From contig JAJKFH010003575.1 in assembly GCA_023333565.1 (NCBI GenBank), positions 1,115,001 through 1,179,000 on the forward strand: a stretch of 64,000 nt of DNA. The letters run 5' to 3'. Shown here piece after piece: positions 24,476-38,283 of this stretch. This stretch comes from Puffinus mauretanicus (lineage: Eukaryota > Chordata > Aves > Procellariiformes > Procellariidae). A program made the position numbers and the translations under genes. Below the pieces are notes generated by a model that did no database searches, was not told where the DNA came from, and saw nothing but the letters and a program-made list of their open reading frames with translations. The stretch's first letter is position 1. Each line of letters begins with the position of its first letter.

Positions 24476-27400
24476 TTGAAAGCAGCAAGCAAGCAGAGCT
24501 CCCCATATGCAGAGGACAGGTAACAATCACCACCGAAACACTCCAAAAAACCCTTCAATTTTTACTTGGCTTTTAGGGTGGGAGCAGGATCATGCCTTGC
24601 TAAGCCAGCAGTTTTTTCCTGTTGCTCTTGGGGCTGCTGCCGCAACATTCACTTTTTGGCCCAGACCGACCTGTCTACCAGTGTGTTTCGCAAAAAAAAA
24701 GTCATATTTTCAGCTGTGGAGAGCTTAAATCAGAGATTCAGAGGTGAAAGAGTGATTTTTTTTTTTTCTCAGTCCCCTGAGGCATTCCCATACCATCTTT
24801 TTGAGTCAAACTGGCACCAGGACTTGTTCGCTCCCCGTTTGGCCAAACAGCCGTCTTCCGACAGTTGTAGTGGCCTGTTGAAATATGTATAAAAATGGAA
24901 AATTGCAACAGCCTGTCTGAAGAAAGGGTCTTGCCCAACAGCTCTTGGATAAGACCTCCAAAAGGGAGCCCAGAACAGAAATAAATCACCACTAAAATTC
25001 TGCTGAGTGAAAGGGGAATGGTCTCCTGCCTGTCTCTGTCCCCTATTGACTTAAATAAAGTTATCTGCAAGCAAAGTAAGGACCGAGGTAGCTTTTCTTA
25101 TCGTAACCGGAATAAAAACCTGCAAAAAATTATACTGCCAGGCTGTGACAGCATAAGATAGGTAGACAGAAAAATGTTAGTGTGCTGGGACCATCATCTG
25201 TCCAGATCCATCATCCTTCTATTGACCTATGCCCCCCTTTTCATACATTTTGGGTGCAAATTCTCTGAATCCTGATCAGCTTCTTGCTCCCTATGCTGCA
25301 GTGAGGTTCCAGCCTGGAAGGACACATTAATAAAATAAATTTTAAAAAATTAATAATAAAAAACCCCTCAAGTCCTTAATGGAGTATTACAACTTGCAGG
25401 AGTAAAACCACTACCACTGTAGCCCGAGGTTGAGCAGCAGCTTGAACGCGTGACTTGCAGGTGCAAATTGTGACACCAGGTTTCTTGGGAGGAAGGAAAA
25501 GTTGAGCCCAGATCCGTGACGACACGGCTGAGCCCCGGGACAGCCTCTGCCTTCCCGCGACCTGAGCAGCGCAGGGAACTGGCTGCCACCCAGCTCCCCT
25601 CTCACTTCTTTTACCAGCGCTTGTCCTGTGACTTTTTTTTTTCCCTCTCCCGTTCAGCTCGCTGAAAATCAGAAAACAGTCCCAAATAATAGATCAGAAA
25701 TATCTTGGCTCTGTTCCCCGCAAGGATATTTTTTCCCAGTGAGAAGCCACGCACCACGGGGCTGGTTCGATAGAAGGTTTTGGAAATGCCCGTGGTTTGT
25801 TTTGCTCGCTGCTTACGTTGGCGCAGGAGATATACGACCCTGTCTATTATTAATCCCCATGTCTGGCACAATCGTTCTTGAACAATAACATCCTTTCAAA
25901 TACCCTACTATTACTTCACCTGCGCCTGAAAAACATGGGTTGTGGACAGAGTAACATGGGCAGGAGCCAGTCTTCCAGCTCTCTGCAGCCAAGAACAATT
26001 CACAATAGTTTCAGAATCCTTTATTTCTGTTTTTTTAGCAGCAACTGAATCTCACAGCAAAGCAGCAATACACTCTTAGACAGTCACATATTTTTTTTTA
26101 ATGCACGTACTGAATTTTTAGGGCGATGCCTATCGAACAAAGCTTTTGAGGACACATTTATTTTTCTCTTCCCGCTTCTGTTCAGGGACTTGAGAACCCT
26201 TTGTAAGGCGTGGGGCGGGTTTGCAGTGCTTTGAGTCAGCCGTTGGTGTACAGCTCCGTAGCTTTGCTTCTATACGGTTATTTATAATATTTTCATCAGC
26301 ATTCAGTGTCTTCACCCAGGTGTTTGGATGCGTGTATGAAACTGCCTGTATTTGGCATGTCGGGACGCATGCATTCAAGTTGAGCTTATCTGTCTTTGAA
26401 TTCTCCTTCTCTGACTTAAAAACAGAGAGTCATTTCCCTGCCTGTGGTTAACCCTCTGTTTATGGATTTTTAAGTTTCTCCTTCCGGGCAGTATTATTTT
26501 TAGTAGATTTTTGTTTCTGGGACTGATACAAGCCTTAAACACAGAGGGTTTACAGCTACCAGGGTTGTCCATTAATCCAGCCATCTCTCTCTGCACAGGC
26601 TGCAACCACAGCATCTGAAAAGGGCCTTTTTCTCCCCAGTTTCTCCTCCTGAGCCGACTATGACCATGACGGGGCCACCTCTGTGGCAGAGACCATAGCT
26701 CGGGTACCGCGATCAGGTTCAGCTCGCTGTGTATTTCTTCTCATGTCTGCGGTGTGATGAATGCAGGTTGGGAATAAGGTCTGCTCTCATTGCAGACCAC
26801 TCGTGGTGCGTGAGGAGCATCCTAATGGAAAGGGAAAGCCTTGCGTTGAGCAGGAGGACTTTGCAAGCACACAAAGTTTGTGCTGCCAAATTGTGCCCCA
26901 CCGAAGAGCTCCCACCAGACCATGGGGATCTCCAGATTGCTTCTGCTTTCATCCCTGCATCTTCCTCTGAGCCGTAATCATCCTCTTACCGGGAGCGATG
27001 GAAGTCTTATCGTCAGTGATGTAACCGACAAACCAGACGATAAGGGCTGGGATTTAACGAGGAGTTTGAACCCGAGTCAGCCAGCCAGCAAGATTTGCTT
27101 TGTCAAATTGCCAAGCAGGCAAAACAAGACCCTTTCCCACTCCTGCAGCGATTATTTTTCCACCTGCCATAAATGTGACTTTGGCCAAGCTTATTTTGCG
27201 TTGCGTATCGCCTACGGTGCTCACTTCTGGGGCTCTCCGCTCTCCCTCCAAGGCCTTGTGTCCTCTTCCTTTGCCAGTTAATTCAGCTATGGGAGCCCAG
27301 GAACTGCTCAAATGAGCCCAAAATGTAACCTGAGCCTCAAAGTGCCGCTTGGGAGGCACTCACAAACAGCGATGCTGGCGAAACATTGCTCAGACATCTG

Positions 27401-27689
27401 CGCCCGCCTTGACGAAGGTCCATCCGTCATCTCCCCGAGGGTATTTTTAGCATTTTGTACAGAGGTAGCAGAAAGTCACGGGAGGGTTCATCTGTCCCTC
27501 CATCCTTTTTCCTGCCTCGATGGAAACTGTTCCCTGTCCGGGTAATATTTATGGAAATATGCTGTTGGCTCATACATCACCCGAGTGATGGACCTGAATT
27601 TTGAGCTAAGGGAGAAGAGCTGTGTTCCCACATCCCTACACACCTGCTTCTCTACAGAGCTTCAAATAAACCCAAAAGCTGTGTAAGCC

Positions 27690-27735
27690 CTGGGTATGGA
27701 GAGGGAAACTGAGGCACAAGCTTGCTGGGAAAGTA
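27690..27735 (-). repeat. short MIR-like fragment
   Basis: Contains gagggaaactgaggcacaag, the MIR core read on the minus strand. It is very short and may be chance. Confidence 0.25.
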
Positions 27736-28390
27736 AGCTGCCGTATCCTTCTGGAGAAGCATTGCAGATTTAGGTGGTTGTAGGAATTTCACACTTGGTT
27801 CTTGATGCCTTTCCTTAGTCTTGAATTCACCAGCTTCAAAGCTCCCGTTGGTCTCTCCTGCTTCCTGGCTGTGGCTTCTGGTGGGATCCTGCAGGTCCTG
27901 TTCATTAATGTGTGGGGGGAAATGTTTTGACACCCCAGGTGCACAGCAGTGCCTGGACTCTATTTTCTGTGCATGCTTTGAGTTAGGTGTTATGATTTTA
28001 GGAGCCCAGATTGGCCCTTTCCAATGCTCCAACCCCAGAGAATTCTTTTCCGTATGGGCAGGAACCGGCCACATTTCAGACGTGCAGAATAAGCGTCGAC
28101 TGGGGTATCTCTGAACCCATCAACAAACTCTTCATGGCCCATCTCTCATTGCACAGATGACAACCACGGATCATATGCTTCCTAACTGGAGCATAACAGG
28201 ACAATGTGTTACAGATGCATAAAGTCACTCAGGGCAAGGCCATCTGCACGGTCCAGTGATGCCGGCTCCTATTTTGCCAGGGTGCAAAGACATCTACCAC
28301 CACGTCCAGAGCCAGAAAGAGCTGAGTGAGCAGGGAGCATCGCCTTCCTCCTCTGGAGAGCTCAGCAGAGCCCGTACTGATTTCTCAGCA

Positions 28391-28882
28391 CAAGACAGAC
28401 ATGGACCTGTTGGAGCGGGTCCAGAGGAGGCCACGAAAATGATCAAGGGATGGAACGCATGTCTTATGAAGAAAGGCTGAGAGAGTTGGGGTTGTTCAGC
28501 CTGGAGAAGAGAAGGCTTCGGGGAGACCTTATTGCAGCCTTTCAGTGCTTAAAGGGGGCTTATAAGAAAGATGGGGACAGGCTTTTTAGCAGGGCCTGCT
28601 GTGATAGGACCAGGGGGAACAGTTTTAAACTAAAAGAAGGTAGATTCAGACTAGATATAAGGAAGAAATGTTTTACAAGGAGGGTGGTGAGACACCGGCA
28701 CAGGTTGCCCAGAGAGGTGGTAGATGCCCCATCCCTGGGAACATTCCAGGTCAGGTTGGACGGGGCTCTGAGCAGCCTGGTCTAATTGAAGATGTCCCTG
28801 ACCACAGCAGGGGGGGTGGACTAGGTGACCTTTAAAGGTCCTTTCCGACCCAAACCATTCTATGATTCTATGATTCTATGAT
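28391..28882 (+). mobile_element. CR1 LINE fragment with RT C-terminal codons
   Basis: From acatggacctgttggagcgg through translated CR1 pol C terminus ([20 protein letters not shown], later [20 protein letters not shown]) to a three-copy ATTCTATG tail. One frame stays open for 111 codons, so this copy is fairly young, but it is heavily 5'-truncated. Confidence 0.95.
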
Positions 28883-30384
28883 CTGCAGACATCTGAGCAC
28901 CACCATGATCATTGCACTAGTTGGCCCTTACACCTAGAGCTGGATCCACCTCATGTGGTCAAACACTTGTCCAAGCCCCCACCCTACAGCTTGATTTTCA
29001 GGCAAGTCGTGCTTTACACCCTCCCCAGACCTCAGTGTCACGCTGTTATCTCGCAGGTATTTATCAGGTTTGTCCTTCAAAGAATTTGCTTAGGAAGGAG
29101 ATGTTTGCAACACAGAGCCTTGCAAAGCCTTTCCTCCGGCGGGATTTCTGCATGTAGTATGGGCACCTCGAGCACGCATCCCTGGGACTTTTTCATCTGG
29201 ACATCCCCAGGAAAGAAACAAAGAAAGGATGAGCATTCAGCCAGCGTGGCAAAGCTTGCATTCATCCAGACTGTGTTAAAAGCAAATTTGACTGAAGAGC
29301 AGCCCATTGGTGCAGGGAAGGGAAGAGCAGAGGGTCAAACCCCAGTGTGCATCCCACAGCTCTTCTGTCCACCTGTAGGACGCTGGTCCCGTATCCTTTC
29401 TGATGGCTTACCATACATTAGGTGCAGTCCGGGGTAGGAGCACCGGCGCTGCAAACCCCCATCTCGTGTTCAGTGTAGACACAGCCACTATTTTTGGTAA
29501 TATTGGGGCAAAGAGTATGTCTTCTGCAACTCACTGGTTAATTGTACGCCCACTTTGGAGCCCAAAGCTGGAATCGGCTATTTTCATAGCACTTGCTTTT
29601 TTGTTCACGGAGTTAAAAGTTATTTAAAATTACAGAGGTTTTGAAATGTAGCCATTTCTTGTCCTTTTAAGCTGCACTTACGCCTCTTTTTTCACAAGTG
29701 GAAGCAAAGTTCAGGCCAAAACTGCAAGAGAGACTTCACAGCGAGCTTTGTGCTGGAGGGCATTAAAACCAAAATAAAACATATAAATAAATTTAAAAAA
29801 AAAAGCCCCACCCTCACTTTTCCCCACCAGACAGATAGGAAGATTTATGCAAGTCACTGATCAAAGCCAGATTTTGGCTGTTGGCAGCAAGTCAGGGTAT
29901 AGCTGCCTTAGCTACAGTCTAAAATTAGAGCACCTAAAAATTAACTGTACGGCTAAAGAACTTTGGTCCCTGTGCTGAATGAGCACTGGAGAATTAGTAA
30001 TAGACAGTTAACCGGCTCCACTTTTCATCCAATTGCAAGGTTTGTGCAAAACAAGAATTGGCACCAAAAAAATAAAAAAAGGTAACTTTAGTGTTTTTCT
30101 CAATTATGTTTGCTTCCTTCGTTAAGAAGGGCATGGGGGAATGACGCATGGAAAACCAGTTAAATATAGTAGGGAAAAAATAGTTTTCCTTTGTTGAAAG
30201 GTGGGAGACTTCCATGTTCTTTTAGGAAGCATCGTGTTAATTTTGTGTTAAACTTCTCAAAAAAATGAGCATTTTCAGCTCTCCCCCGTGACAAAGACTG
30301 CATTTTCCTAAAGGCTTCCCTGTGAACTGCTCAAACCTCTGTGTTTGCAGCCAGACAGCCCGGGGACACCACCAGCCTCCAACC

Positions 30385-30475
30385 CCAGGTGGGGAAACTG
30401 AGGCACAAAGCTGGAGAGGTGACCATCCAAACTCAGACCGTGCATTTCTGATGAAACCAAGGCAAGTGCTCCTCC
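30385..30475 (-). repeat. MIR-like SINE relic
   Basis: ggggaaactgaggcacaaag followed by gagaggtgacc and a tract resembling the MIR tRNA-proximal part in reverse. Moderate similarity by eye only. Confidence 0.4.
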
Positions 30476-33400
30476 TCGCCTCCCTGCCTCGATCCCAGCT
30501 CCCACGCCAGGAGAATCCCTGTTGAAAGCCTCTCACACCCTCCATCCCCTGGGCTTGTCCAGGGCCACCGAGGAAGGCTGTAGTGCTATTAGCTGAGGCC
30601 GTCTGTCCCTCCCTGACCTTCCAGCCAGCCCGACCTCTCGAGAGGGGCTGGACAGCCCCGACCCCAAATCCTGTGCAGGATCCATCAGTCCCCAAACGAT
30701 AAGGAAAAATGGATGAAAAAAGGAGAAATTGACCCTACAAACCACACTCAATTTACATGGACATAACCAAGAGTTGCCCCATGGGATTTGCCCATTTCTG
30801 GTTCTTTCCATTTTCAAAGGATTTTACCAACCGTAGCAAACCTTCCCGAGCCCTTTGGGGACATTTGGGCAGCAGCACGTGTGTGCTTCGTGCAGAGAAA
30901 AGCAGAGGCTGGGTAAATCCCCCCTTTGCCCCAGACTCCAGCAATCCTCCCTTAGGGTTTCAGCCCCGCACAGAGCACGGGATGACTTCTGCTAGGGGAG
31001 CAGAGAAGAAGATGCACCCCATCCTTGCACAATAGCCTGGTGAGAAGGAACCACCTTTCCACAGGGCAGAGAGGTGAGTTAACCACCGCTGCACGGGTAT
31101 TTGGTTTCTCAAGGCTTAGCCATAACATGTTCTGGGTACCTCTGCTCTACGAGAAGAGGTTTTGGGTTTTTTCCTTGGAGACTGTCTCCCTCCAGCTGGT
31201 GGGTCTCTGCTCCATGTTATCTGCTGCTTGTCTCTTCCCTTGGCTGGAGAAAAGCTGATGCTTTTTAGAAATTGGGAGGATGCTTGTGGTCTTTCTAAGA
31301 TGTAAGGAAGGGCTCCTTAGGATTGCGAACTTGGAGATGTCAATTTGGAGGCAACAGGCGTTGCCTTGATGTTAAGACCATGTACATATCCACATCCAGG
31401 GATTTGTCTCAGCAGGAGGAGAGGAGATGAAGACTGCATGTGGATGACACCAAGCATGTGGCTCTCAAAGAAAACGAGCAAGGGGATGTGCACGAGAGTG
31501 CAGGGATCCCAGCCCCGAAATCTTGCAGCTGGAATTTCCTCCAGCTTGAGCTGCCCCGGCCCATCCTTGGTCTGTGGAAGCAGAGCTCGTGTGAGCTGCT
31601 TTGCAACGGGGAAAGCTCACATTCCGTTTGTGAGCTTGGCATCTGCTGCACCATTTTCCCCACTGCACAGGGTATGACTCTGCCCACAGGATTAGGGACA
31701 CACTGTCACTCACCTACCTGTGGTTTATGTGTAGCTCAGAGGCCCAAGTTAGTCTGTCCAAGGTGCCCCTTGAGGTCTTGGACCAAATGGTTTCTGCTGA
31801 TGAGGGTTGGGAGCCAACCAAAGGGACTCAGGAGGGTCTCCAACCAAGCGAGTCTCCTTTCCCAGGATGGAGGTTGGAGGTCTGGCTCAGGGTGTGGGTG
31901 TCACCATGGGAGCATCAGGATTTGGGCTCCTTTGCTATAGCAGATTTCACCATTTCTACCGGAGATCTTACCTTTTTTTCTGTATTTGCACAAGTTTTCC
32001 CACTTGGCTAAGTCTGGCTGCAACTTCTGTTACCAACTTCAAGGCAGGATTGTGATGCTGACTCAAAACTTACTGTGATACTCCTTGGGTGAGAGGATAC
32101 ACCTCCATGGGTGAGAAGCTCCTGCAATGCAAATGATCTGTAACAATGATCTTAAATTTACCAGGACATCCAAAAGAGGCTTCAGATCTGCTGCAAATAC
32201 TCATTTAGAAGCACCCACCTTTGAGAAAAGCTGCAACCAAACCCGTGCTTGCTAATTATGCCTTGTAAACATGGTTTTGCATCCTTTTGCCCTGCCCCAG
32301 AGCTCTCCCCTGCGAATGCAGGAGAGCATCACTGTTGGTGGTCTGGGAGAAGGTGCAAATACTCTTGTCCTGAAGTGCCTCTGTCTATCAAAAGCTGAAG
32401 TTTTTGCTTCTCTACGCTACAGAAATAGCTGAAGGGAAGTTTTAGGGCTTATTAGCAATGTTTCAGTTTGCTATTTTAAAGCAAGCGTGCTCACCAGCCA
32501 CCAGTTTTATGTGAATTAACAGTAAGCACCTATTAAAACTGAGGCTTATTTTAGCGAGGAAAAGAGTTAAGTTCTCGATTACAAAATTGGAAATGCAGTT
32601 GCAAAGAGAAAAGCCTAAAACCACTAGAGCAAAGACCTGGGACCTACCTGATGTTTCTCCTCATGCTCTTCCTGCTACTGGGGTTTCTCCTTAGGCACTT
32701 ATTACAAAGACAACAGAAGACCTTGCTCGGCCAGGCTCTGCTACTAAAATGCATTTGTCTCTGGGACTTCGACTCTCACGCGTGTTTGGATATTTTATAT
32801 TGGCTCTTGAATTTCAAAGCACATCTCCAGAATCCATGCACGGTTGAAAATGCCTCTCCCTGATGAATGGAGAAGGATCCTGGAATACAAATTCATCTCC
32901 TTCCCTTGGGAAGTCAGCTAACAAACCGTCCCCACTGCACTCTGCAAGTTGTACAGCAGAAAGGGTTTGTGGACATCCCGCAGGAGGTTGTCTTTCAATT
33001 GTTCCTGGCTCAGCCAATCTGAGCAATAACCTGAGCCTTTCCACCGTGTTAGAATAGCTTGCAGTTCACGTGCTATGAAAAGCACATCATTTCTGCAATG
33101 TTTTTTACAGTCCTGCAATTGCAGGGCTCTATGTAGGGATCACGTGTGATGGATCAATGAACTAGAGGTGCCTCAGTCCCCCATGGTGTTAAATGTAGGG
33201 GGTTGCATCACAGCCAAATATAAAACAACTCAGAATTAACAAAGTCTGGAGGGAAAAGGTACCAGCCTTGTTTCACAACTCTCGCGGGTCCCAGCGGAGT
33301 CGTTCCACAGATGCGCGTGGGCAGTAGGCACCAGACAGACCCAGTCCTGCAACCCTTTACTCACCCAGGGAGTCACGTTGACTGCAGCAAGACTGTTTCT

Positions 33401-35299
33401 GAAAATACTCTCTGTGCACCCCACAGCTGCAGGATCGGGGCAGGAAATGCAGTATAAGGGTGGTGGCGTCTACAAGCTGAAGGACAAAACCTGATCTGGT
33501 CACCTTAGGTTGTCTTTACTCTCTAAAGAGCCTCTAAATGGCTCTTCATCTCATCCCGTGATGCTGGAGTGTCTAAAAAGGGTTTCTCTGAATACATATA
33601 GATATATAGAGGGAGAAGGAAGAATATCAATCTAGGAAGAAATAGGCCAAACAAGTTGAAATTACAATTATTTTAAAGCAAGCAAGTTGAAATTACTGAT
33701 TCTTTTAAAGCAGAATTGCTAAATTCTTACTTGAGAATGAGAAGTAAAGAGGTGATGACCAGATTTGACAGATATTTAGTATAAAACTTGTTCCCTTCCT
33801 TGGAAAGTGTAAATAACACAGATAAAGCAAGAATCCTCTCCATGTTAGCCCCGTGGCTCAGCAGTGCCTGCAGCCTCGTCTCCTCTTTTGGTGGCCATCT
33901 CTGTTAGTCTCTACTTCCCCTCTCATTCCTTCTTAACCTGCCAGTCCAGTTGGCATCAGCTCCCTTGGAGAAACACTTGCAATCCTGTTGTATCAGACCT
34001 CCTTTTGTCCAGGATGTCCACATCCTTCGGCCGAGGACCGAGGCGGGATGGATTTCACGTCTAGCCGAGAGCATGTGTGCAGCACAGAGGTCACTGCTGC
34101 CCTGGTGCATGACACTGATGATGCCAGGATGTGCTGCTGGTTCTCCCTTGCCAAACTTTAGGGCTGGGCACGGCTGGAGCAGCAGCGGGAGAGGTGGCAT
34201 AGCCACAAGGAAGAGTGTGGCCACCCGTGTATCTCAGCCCAGATCTAGTCCCTGCTGGGGTCAGTAGAAAGGACTTTTCCACAGAAAACATTTCCTTCTC
34301 CACCACCAGAACCTTCCCTCTCCACCCTGGCCATGGCTTCCTTCTCCCTCACAGTCAGAAAATGCTATCCTTCATGGTAACCTCCAAAGGTCACCTTCTC
34401 CAGCCTGACCCAGGGCTCTCCGCTGCTTCCCACTGGGTCCCAGCAGACTGCTAGACCAGTATCCAGCCACAGGATGAACCACTTGGTCCAGTTCCCACAG
34501 GGAGTAGCTCTGTCCTGGGATTCCCAAACCTTTCTGAAAGGTCTTCAGGGACAAATACACTTTATAAGTTTAAATACAGGGGCAACTGAGTGAAAGGTAA
34601 AGGCCCGTGAGTTGTGGAAGATCATAAAGCCTGTGGATTTCATGATATTTGCCAGATGTTTTATTTCCCCTTAGCTCTGCTATGGGGATTTAAAATTTTA
34701 CTTGGCTACTTCTCTTCCACTTCTCATTATTTGGGTGGGATTTCAGGCTACCCGTTTGAGGTCATGTGTATATGAAGAAGCTGTTTGCTCTTGCCTGGGT
34801 AAGAAAGAGGACAGATGACTAGAAACTGAGAATTTAAATGGATACAGCTGTGCAGGGATTGCACATACTGCACCCCAATTCTAAGGGATTGTTATGATGC
34901 TAGATCATCTCTATTTGATTTTATCTATGGCTCTTGGGGAGGGGTTTAAGCTACTTTTTAGAAAAACCTACAAAAATACGGATGTTTCTTTGTTCATATA
35001 TTCCTGCATAGCCCAAGCAGCCAGGTGGTGATGGGATCTGAGGAAGGAGCTGGTGTGTTTGCTTCAGTGTTTTGAAGGACATGGGAGCTTACATAGGTTT
35101 TGGGTCAGCCATGGTGCATTAACCCATGTCCTGTCTCTACTTATGGTCAACAGTGGGACTTACAAAACAGAGGAAGACTGGCATTACTGTAATTTTCTCT
35201 CCCAGGAGAGCAGGAGATGGCATTTCAGGTATTGCATTTAAGAGTCCAGTGGACTTACCTTCCACAATATTTTCTGATTCTTCTTGAATCTCCATGCTT

Positions 35300-35720
35300 T
35301 TGGCCACCCCAGCTTCTGCTGGCAGTGTGCTCTGGAAAAGGGAAAACAAAGTGTAACTTCTTTTGGTTTGCTCCAAAACTGTCTGCTCAAAGGTTTCCGT
35401 GGATATTTCCCATTTCCTGAGGTCCAGGAAACAATTGCTTCACCACCTTCTGCTCTCCATTCAGAGTTTCACAGACTGCTGCTGCCATCCCCTCCATCAT
35501 CTCTTTCCCAGGTTGAGGACTTCTACCATGTGCCTCCACCTATGGAAGAGGTTTGTAGCTCTGATTACCCTTTTTTGTCCTCCTCAGACCAGAATTTCAC
35601 TCATTGTTTGAAAATTAACGCACATCATTAGTTTATTCCGTTGTACAGAGATGCTTTCTTTTTCATTCTTTATTCCTCTCCTAATGATTCATATCACCCT
35701 ATTTGCTTTTTTTTAGTCGG
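35300..35720 (-). mobile_element. possible ancient CR1-like fragment
   Basis: The stretch ending ttgtacagagatgctttc ... cctatttgcttttttt resembles old antisense CR1 coding sequence (the tttctattcctctaatgattc-type segment). It is too diverged to be sure by eye. Confidence 0.3.
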
Positions 35721-36730
35721 TGCTAAGAAAGAGCCAACCTTTTCAGAGGACCACCCGCAAGGACTGCAAGATCTCTTTCCCATATGGTGAAACAAACTTA
35801 AAGTCCAGATGTGTGAAAGTTTCTAACTTTGGAAATAATATCAGCTGTGAAGATGAAAGGTTTGGAAGAAATATTCTGAGGGAACCAGGCAAAAACATTC
35901 ATGGGATTTACTGTTAAATACAAAGATATCACCTCGTCAGGACGACCCAAACTGAGAACTGCTGGGAGCTGGGAAAGTGTTATGGAGGACCTTTACATTG
36001 TGCTTGTTCCGTTCTTCCCAGGCACCTGCTGTTGGTCACCAATGGAGAAATGCTACTGAAGTAGCTGGACCTTTGCTCTGAACCGATAAAACTAGTCTAT
36101 CTTCTTAACCTGTGGTTGGGAGGAGATTTGTGAGGACAGAGTTGAAGCTGGAAATGCTCTGCATGTGCTGGAGAAGTAGCATTTGAGTCAATGCGGCCTA
36201 CCCACAGCTCATCAGTGTAGGGAGAAAAGAGATCTGGACCCCACAGACTTTCTCTGTGGTCTTCAGAGAGCTGGAGCCCAGGACACAACTTTGAAAGCCC
36301 TAAGACAGAGCCAAATCCTAGGACCAAGAGCTGGAGAAATGAAGACAGCAGTAAGTCCTCAAAGCCAGCTGCCTTCACCTCCCACAATGAGGGCCTGGAT
36401 TCCGGACCTTAGTCCAGAAATATATTTTTAATCTTCACTGAAAGCTTTATTTTGGCAAGGAGGCCTCCTACCATCTCACTTTCTTTTGTATTGACTGGCA
36501 CAGAGCAGTAGAAGCAATGAAACCCAGTAACAGGCAAAAACATTGGACGCTGGTGTCAGGAAGAAGGAAGAGGTATTGATCACTTCCTAGCAGGTCACAC
36601 TAAAACTGGCCTCACGAAAGATCTGCCAAAGCCTATTAGCTAAGGCACATCCTGGGAGAAATCCTCTTAGAGCAGTGGAGGTGAGAATGCAGATGATATT
36701 ACTGTTCCCCATACTGCAATCGTAGAGAAA

Positions 36731-37030
36731 TAGGGCTGGGAAGGGATATTAAGAGGTTGACAGGGCCATGCCCTTTATCTCAAGGGAGGATCAAGTCCAT
36801 CCATGTCATGTGTCACCAGGCAAACATGGTGTTAATGTGCTCTTAAAGACCCTCTATGAGGAAGATGCCACAACCTTTCCAGCCAATCTGTTCCTAAGCC
36901 AAATCTTCCTGACTGTAATTAGGCCCATTGCTTTTTTTCCCATCCACTGTGGATATGAAGACAAGATTATTCCCTTCTCCGTAGCTGTCTTCTATCATCA
37001 TGCCTCTTCTCAATCCACAATTCTGCAGAC
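36731..37030 (-). mobile_element. ancient CR1 LINE 3' fragment, minus orientation
   Basis: Follows the antisense CR1 order: gggaagggatattaagagg, then ctcttaaagaccctc, ccacaacctttccagccaatctg, attaggcccattgc and a pol-end segment. The octamer tail has decayed. It is more diverged than the other CR1 copies, so probably an older insertion. Confidence 0.6.
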
Positions 37031-37741
37031 AATATTATATTCATTTGTTCATTTGGATCCAGCAAAACTTCCATAATCACCTATACTAGTATTGGTGCTT
37101 GTGTCTACATACATGTATATCTGTGTGCATGTATCTATATTTTGATGATCATCTCAATTTCTGGAGTTGGAGAACATGGGGTTATCAGGACTACCATGAA
37201 TTTGAAAGTGATTCCAACAGAAAAGAGCTGTTGGAAGTTGGCCTGTGAGAGGAGTATTTTCCTCTTCCCATTTACACCCCAAAGCTGTTGGTCTGTTCTT
37301 GGGCATCCCCAAAACACTGGTCCATTTTTGGCCAAGAAATTTGTCATGTGGCAGATCTCTGAAAAGACCTGCCACATGAAAATGCAGGGAAGTGATCAGG
37401 AAAGGATCATCAGGGCGCACAGGGTACTTTTCTGCTTCTTTCCTTCATACGTGTTTGTGAGCCAAACCCATCCCCATCCTCACTTAGAGCAGCCCTGAGG
37501 TTGCTCTGATTTCCATTCCCTTCTCCCAAGGTCTCCTCCAGGGCTGGGGAATCGGAGAACAGATGAAGCACAGGCTGCTCCAGCTGTGAGTGTTTTCCAC
37601 CTCAGGGGACAACCTACTACAAGTAGAGGAGCCTCGTTATTCAGAAAATTACCATAAATTAACCTCCATCCTGGCTACCTTGGAGTGACTGTGACTCACA
37701 TTTAGTCAATATATAATGTGCAGCCCCTCTGTTTTCTAGCG

Positions 37742-38283
37742 TGCCCTGGTTTCAGCTGGGATAGAGTTAATTTTCTTCCCAGTAGCTGGTATAGTGCTGT
37801 GTTTCGGATTTAGTATGAGAAGAATGTTGATAACACAGGGATGTTTTAGTTACTGCTGAGCAGTGCTTACCCTAGTCAAGGACTTTTCAGCTTCCCATGC
37901 TCTGCCAGGTGCACAAGAAGCTGGGAGGGGGCATAGCCAGGACAGCTGACCCAACCGACCAACGGGGTATTCCATACATACAACGTCATGCTCAGCATAT
38001 AAACTGGGGGAGGGGGCTGGGGAGCAGCTGCTCAGGGACTGGCTGGGCATCGGTTGGCAGGTGGTGAGCAATTGCATGGTGCATCACTTGCTCTGTATAT
38101 TCTATTATTATTATTACTACTACTATTTTACTTCATTTTATTTCAATTATTAAACTGTCTTTATCTCAACCCATGAGTTTTCTCGCTTTTACCCTCCTGA
38201 TTCTCTCCCCCATCCCACTGGAGGGGGGGAGTGAGTGAGCGGCTGCGTGGTGTTTAGCTGCTGGCCGGGGTTAAACCACGACA
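37742..38283 (+). mobile_element. solo LTR of an endogenous retrovirus
   Basis: 542 bp, beginning TGCCCTGGTTTCAGC and ending ACCACGACA (TG...CA ends). It has a TATA box (TATAAA, 37998-38003), a poly(A) signal (ATTAAA, 38149-38154) and a short TTA/CTA microsatellite. It is flanked by TAGCG and TAGTG, a 5-bp target duplication with one CpG-type change, as expected for an ERVL-like or ERV1-like element. No gag, pol or env sequence is present beside it. Confidence 0.85.

Noticed and set aside
28450..28785. 111-codon open frame as a protein gene
   Set aside because: It is the C-terminal coding segment of a truncated CR1 copy with the CR1 tail directly after it.
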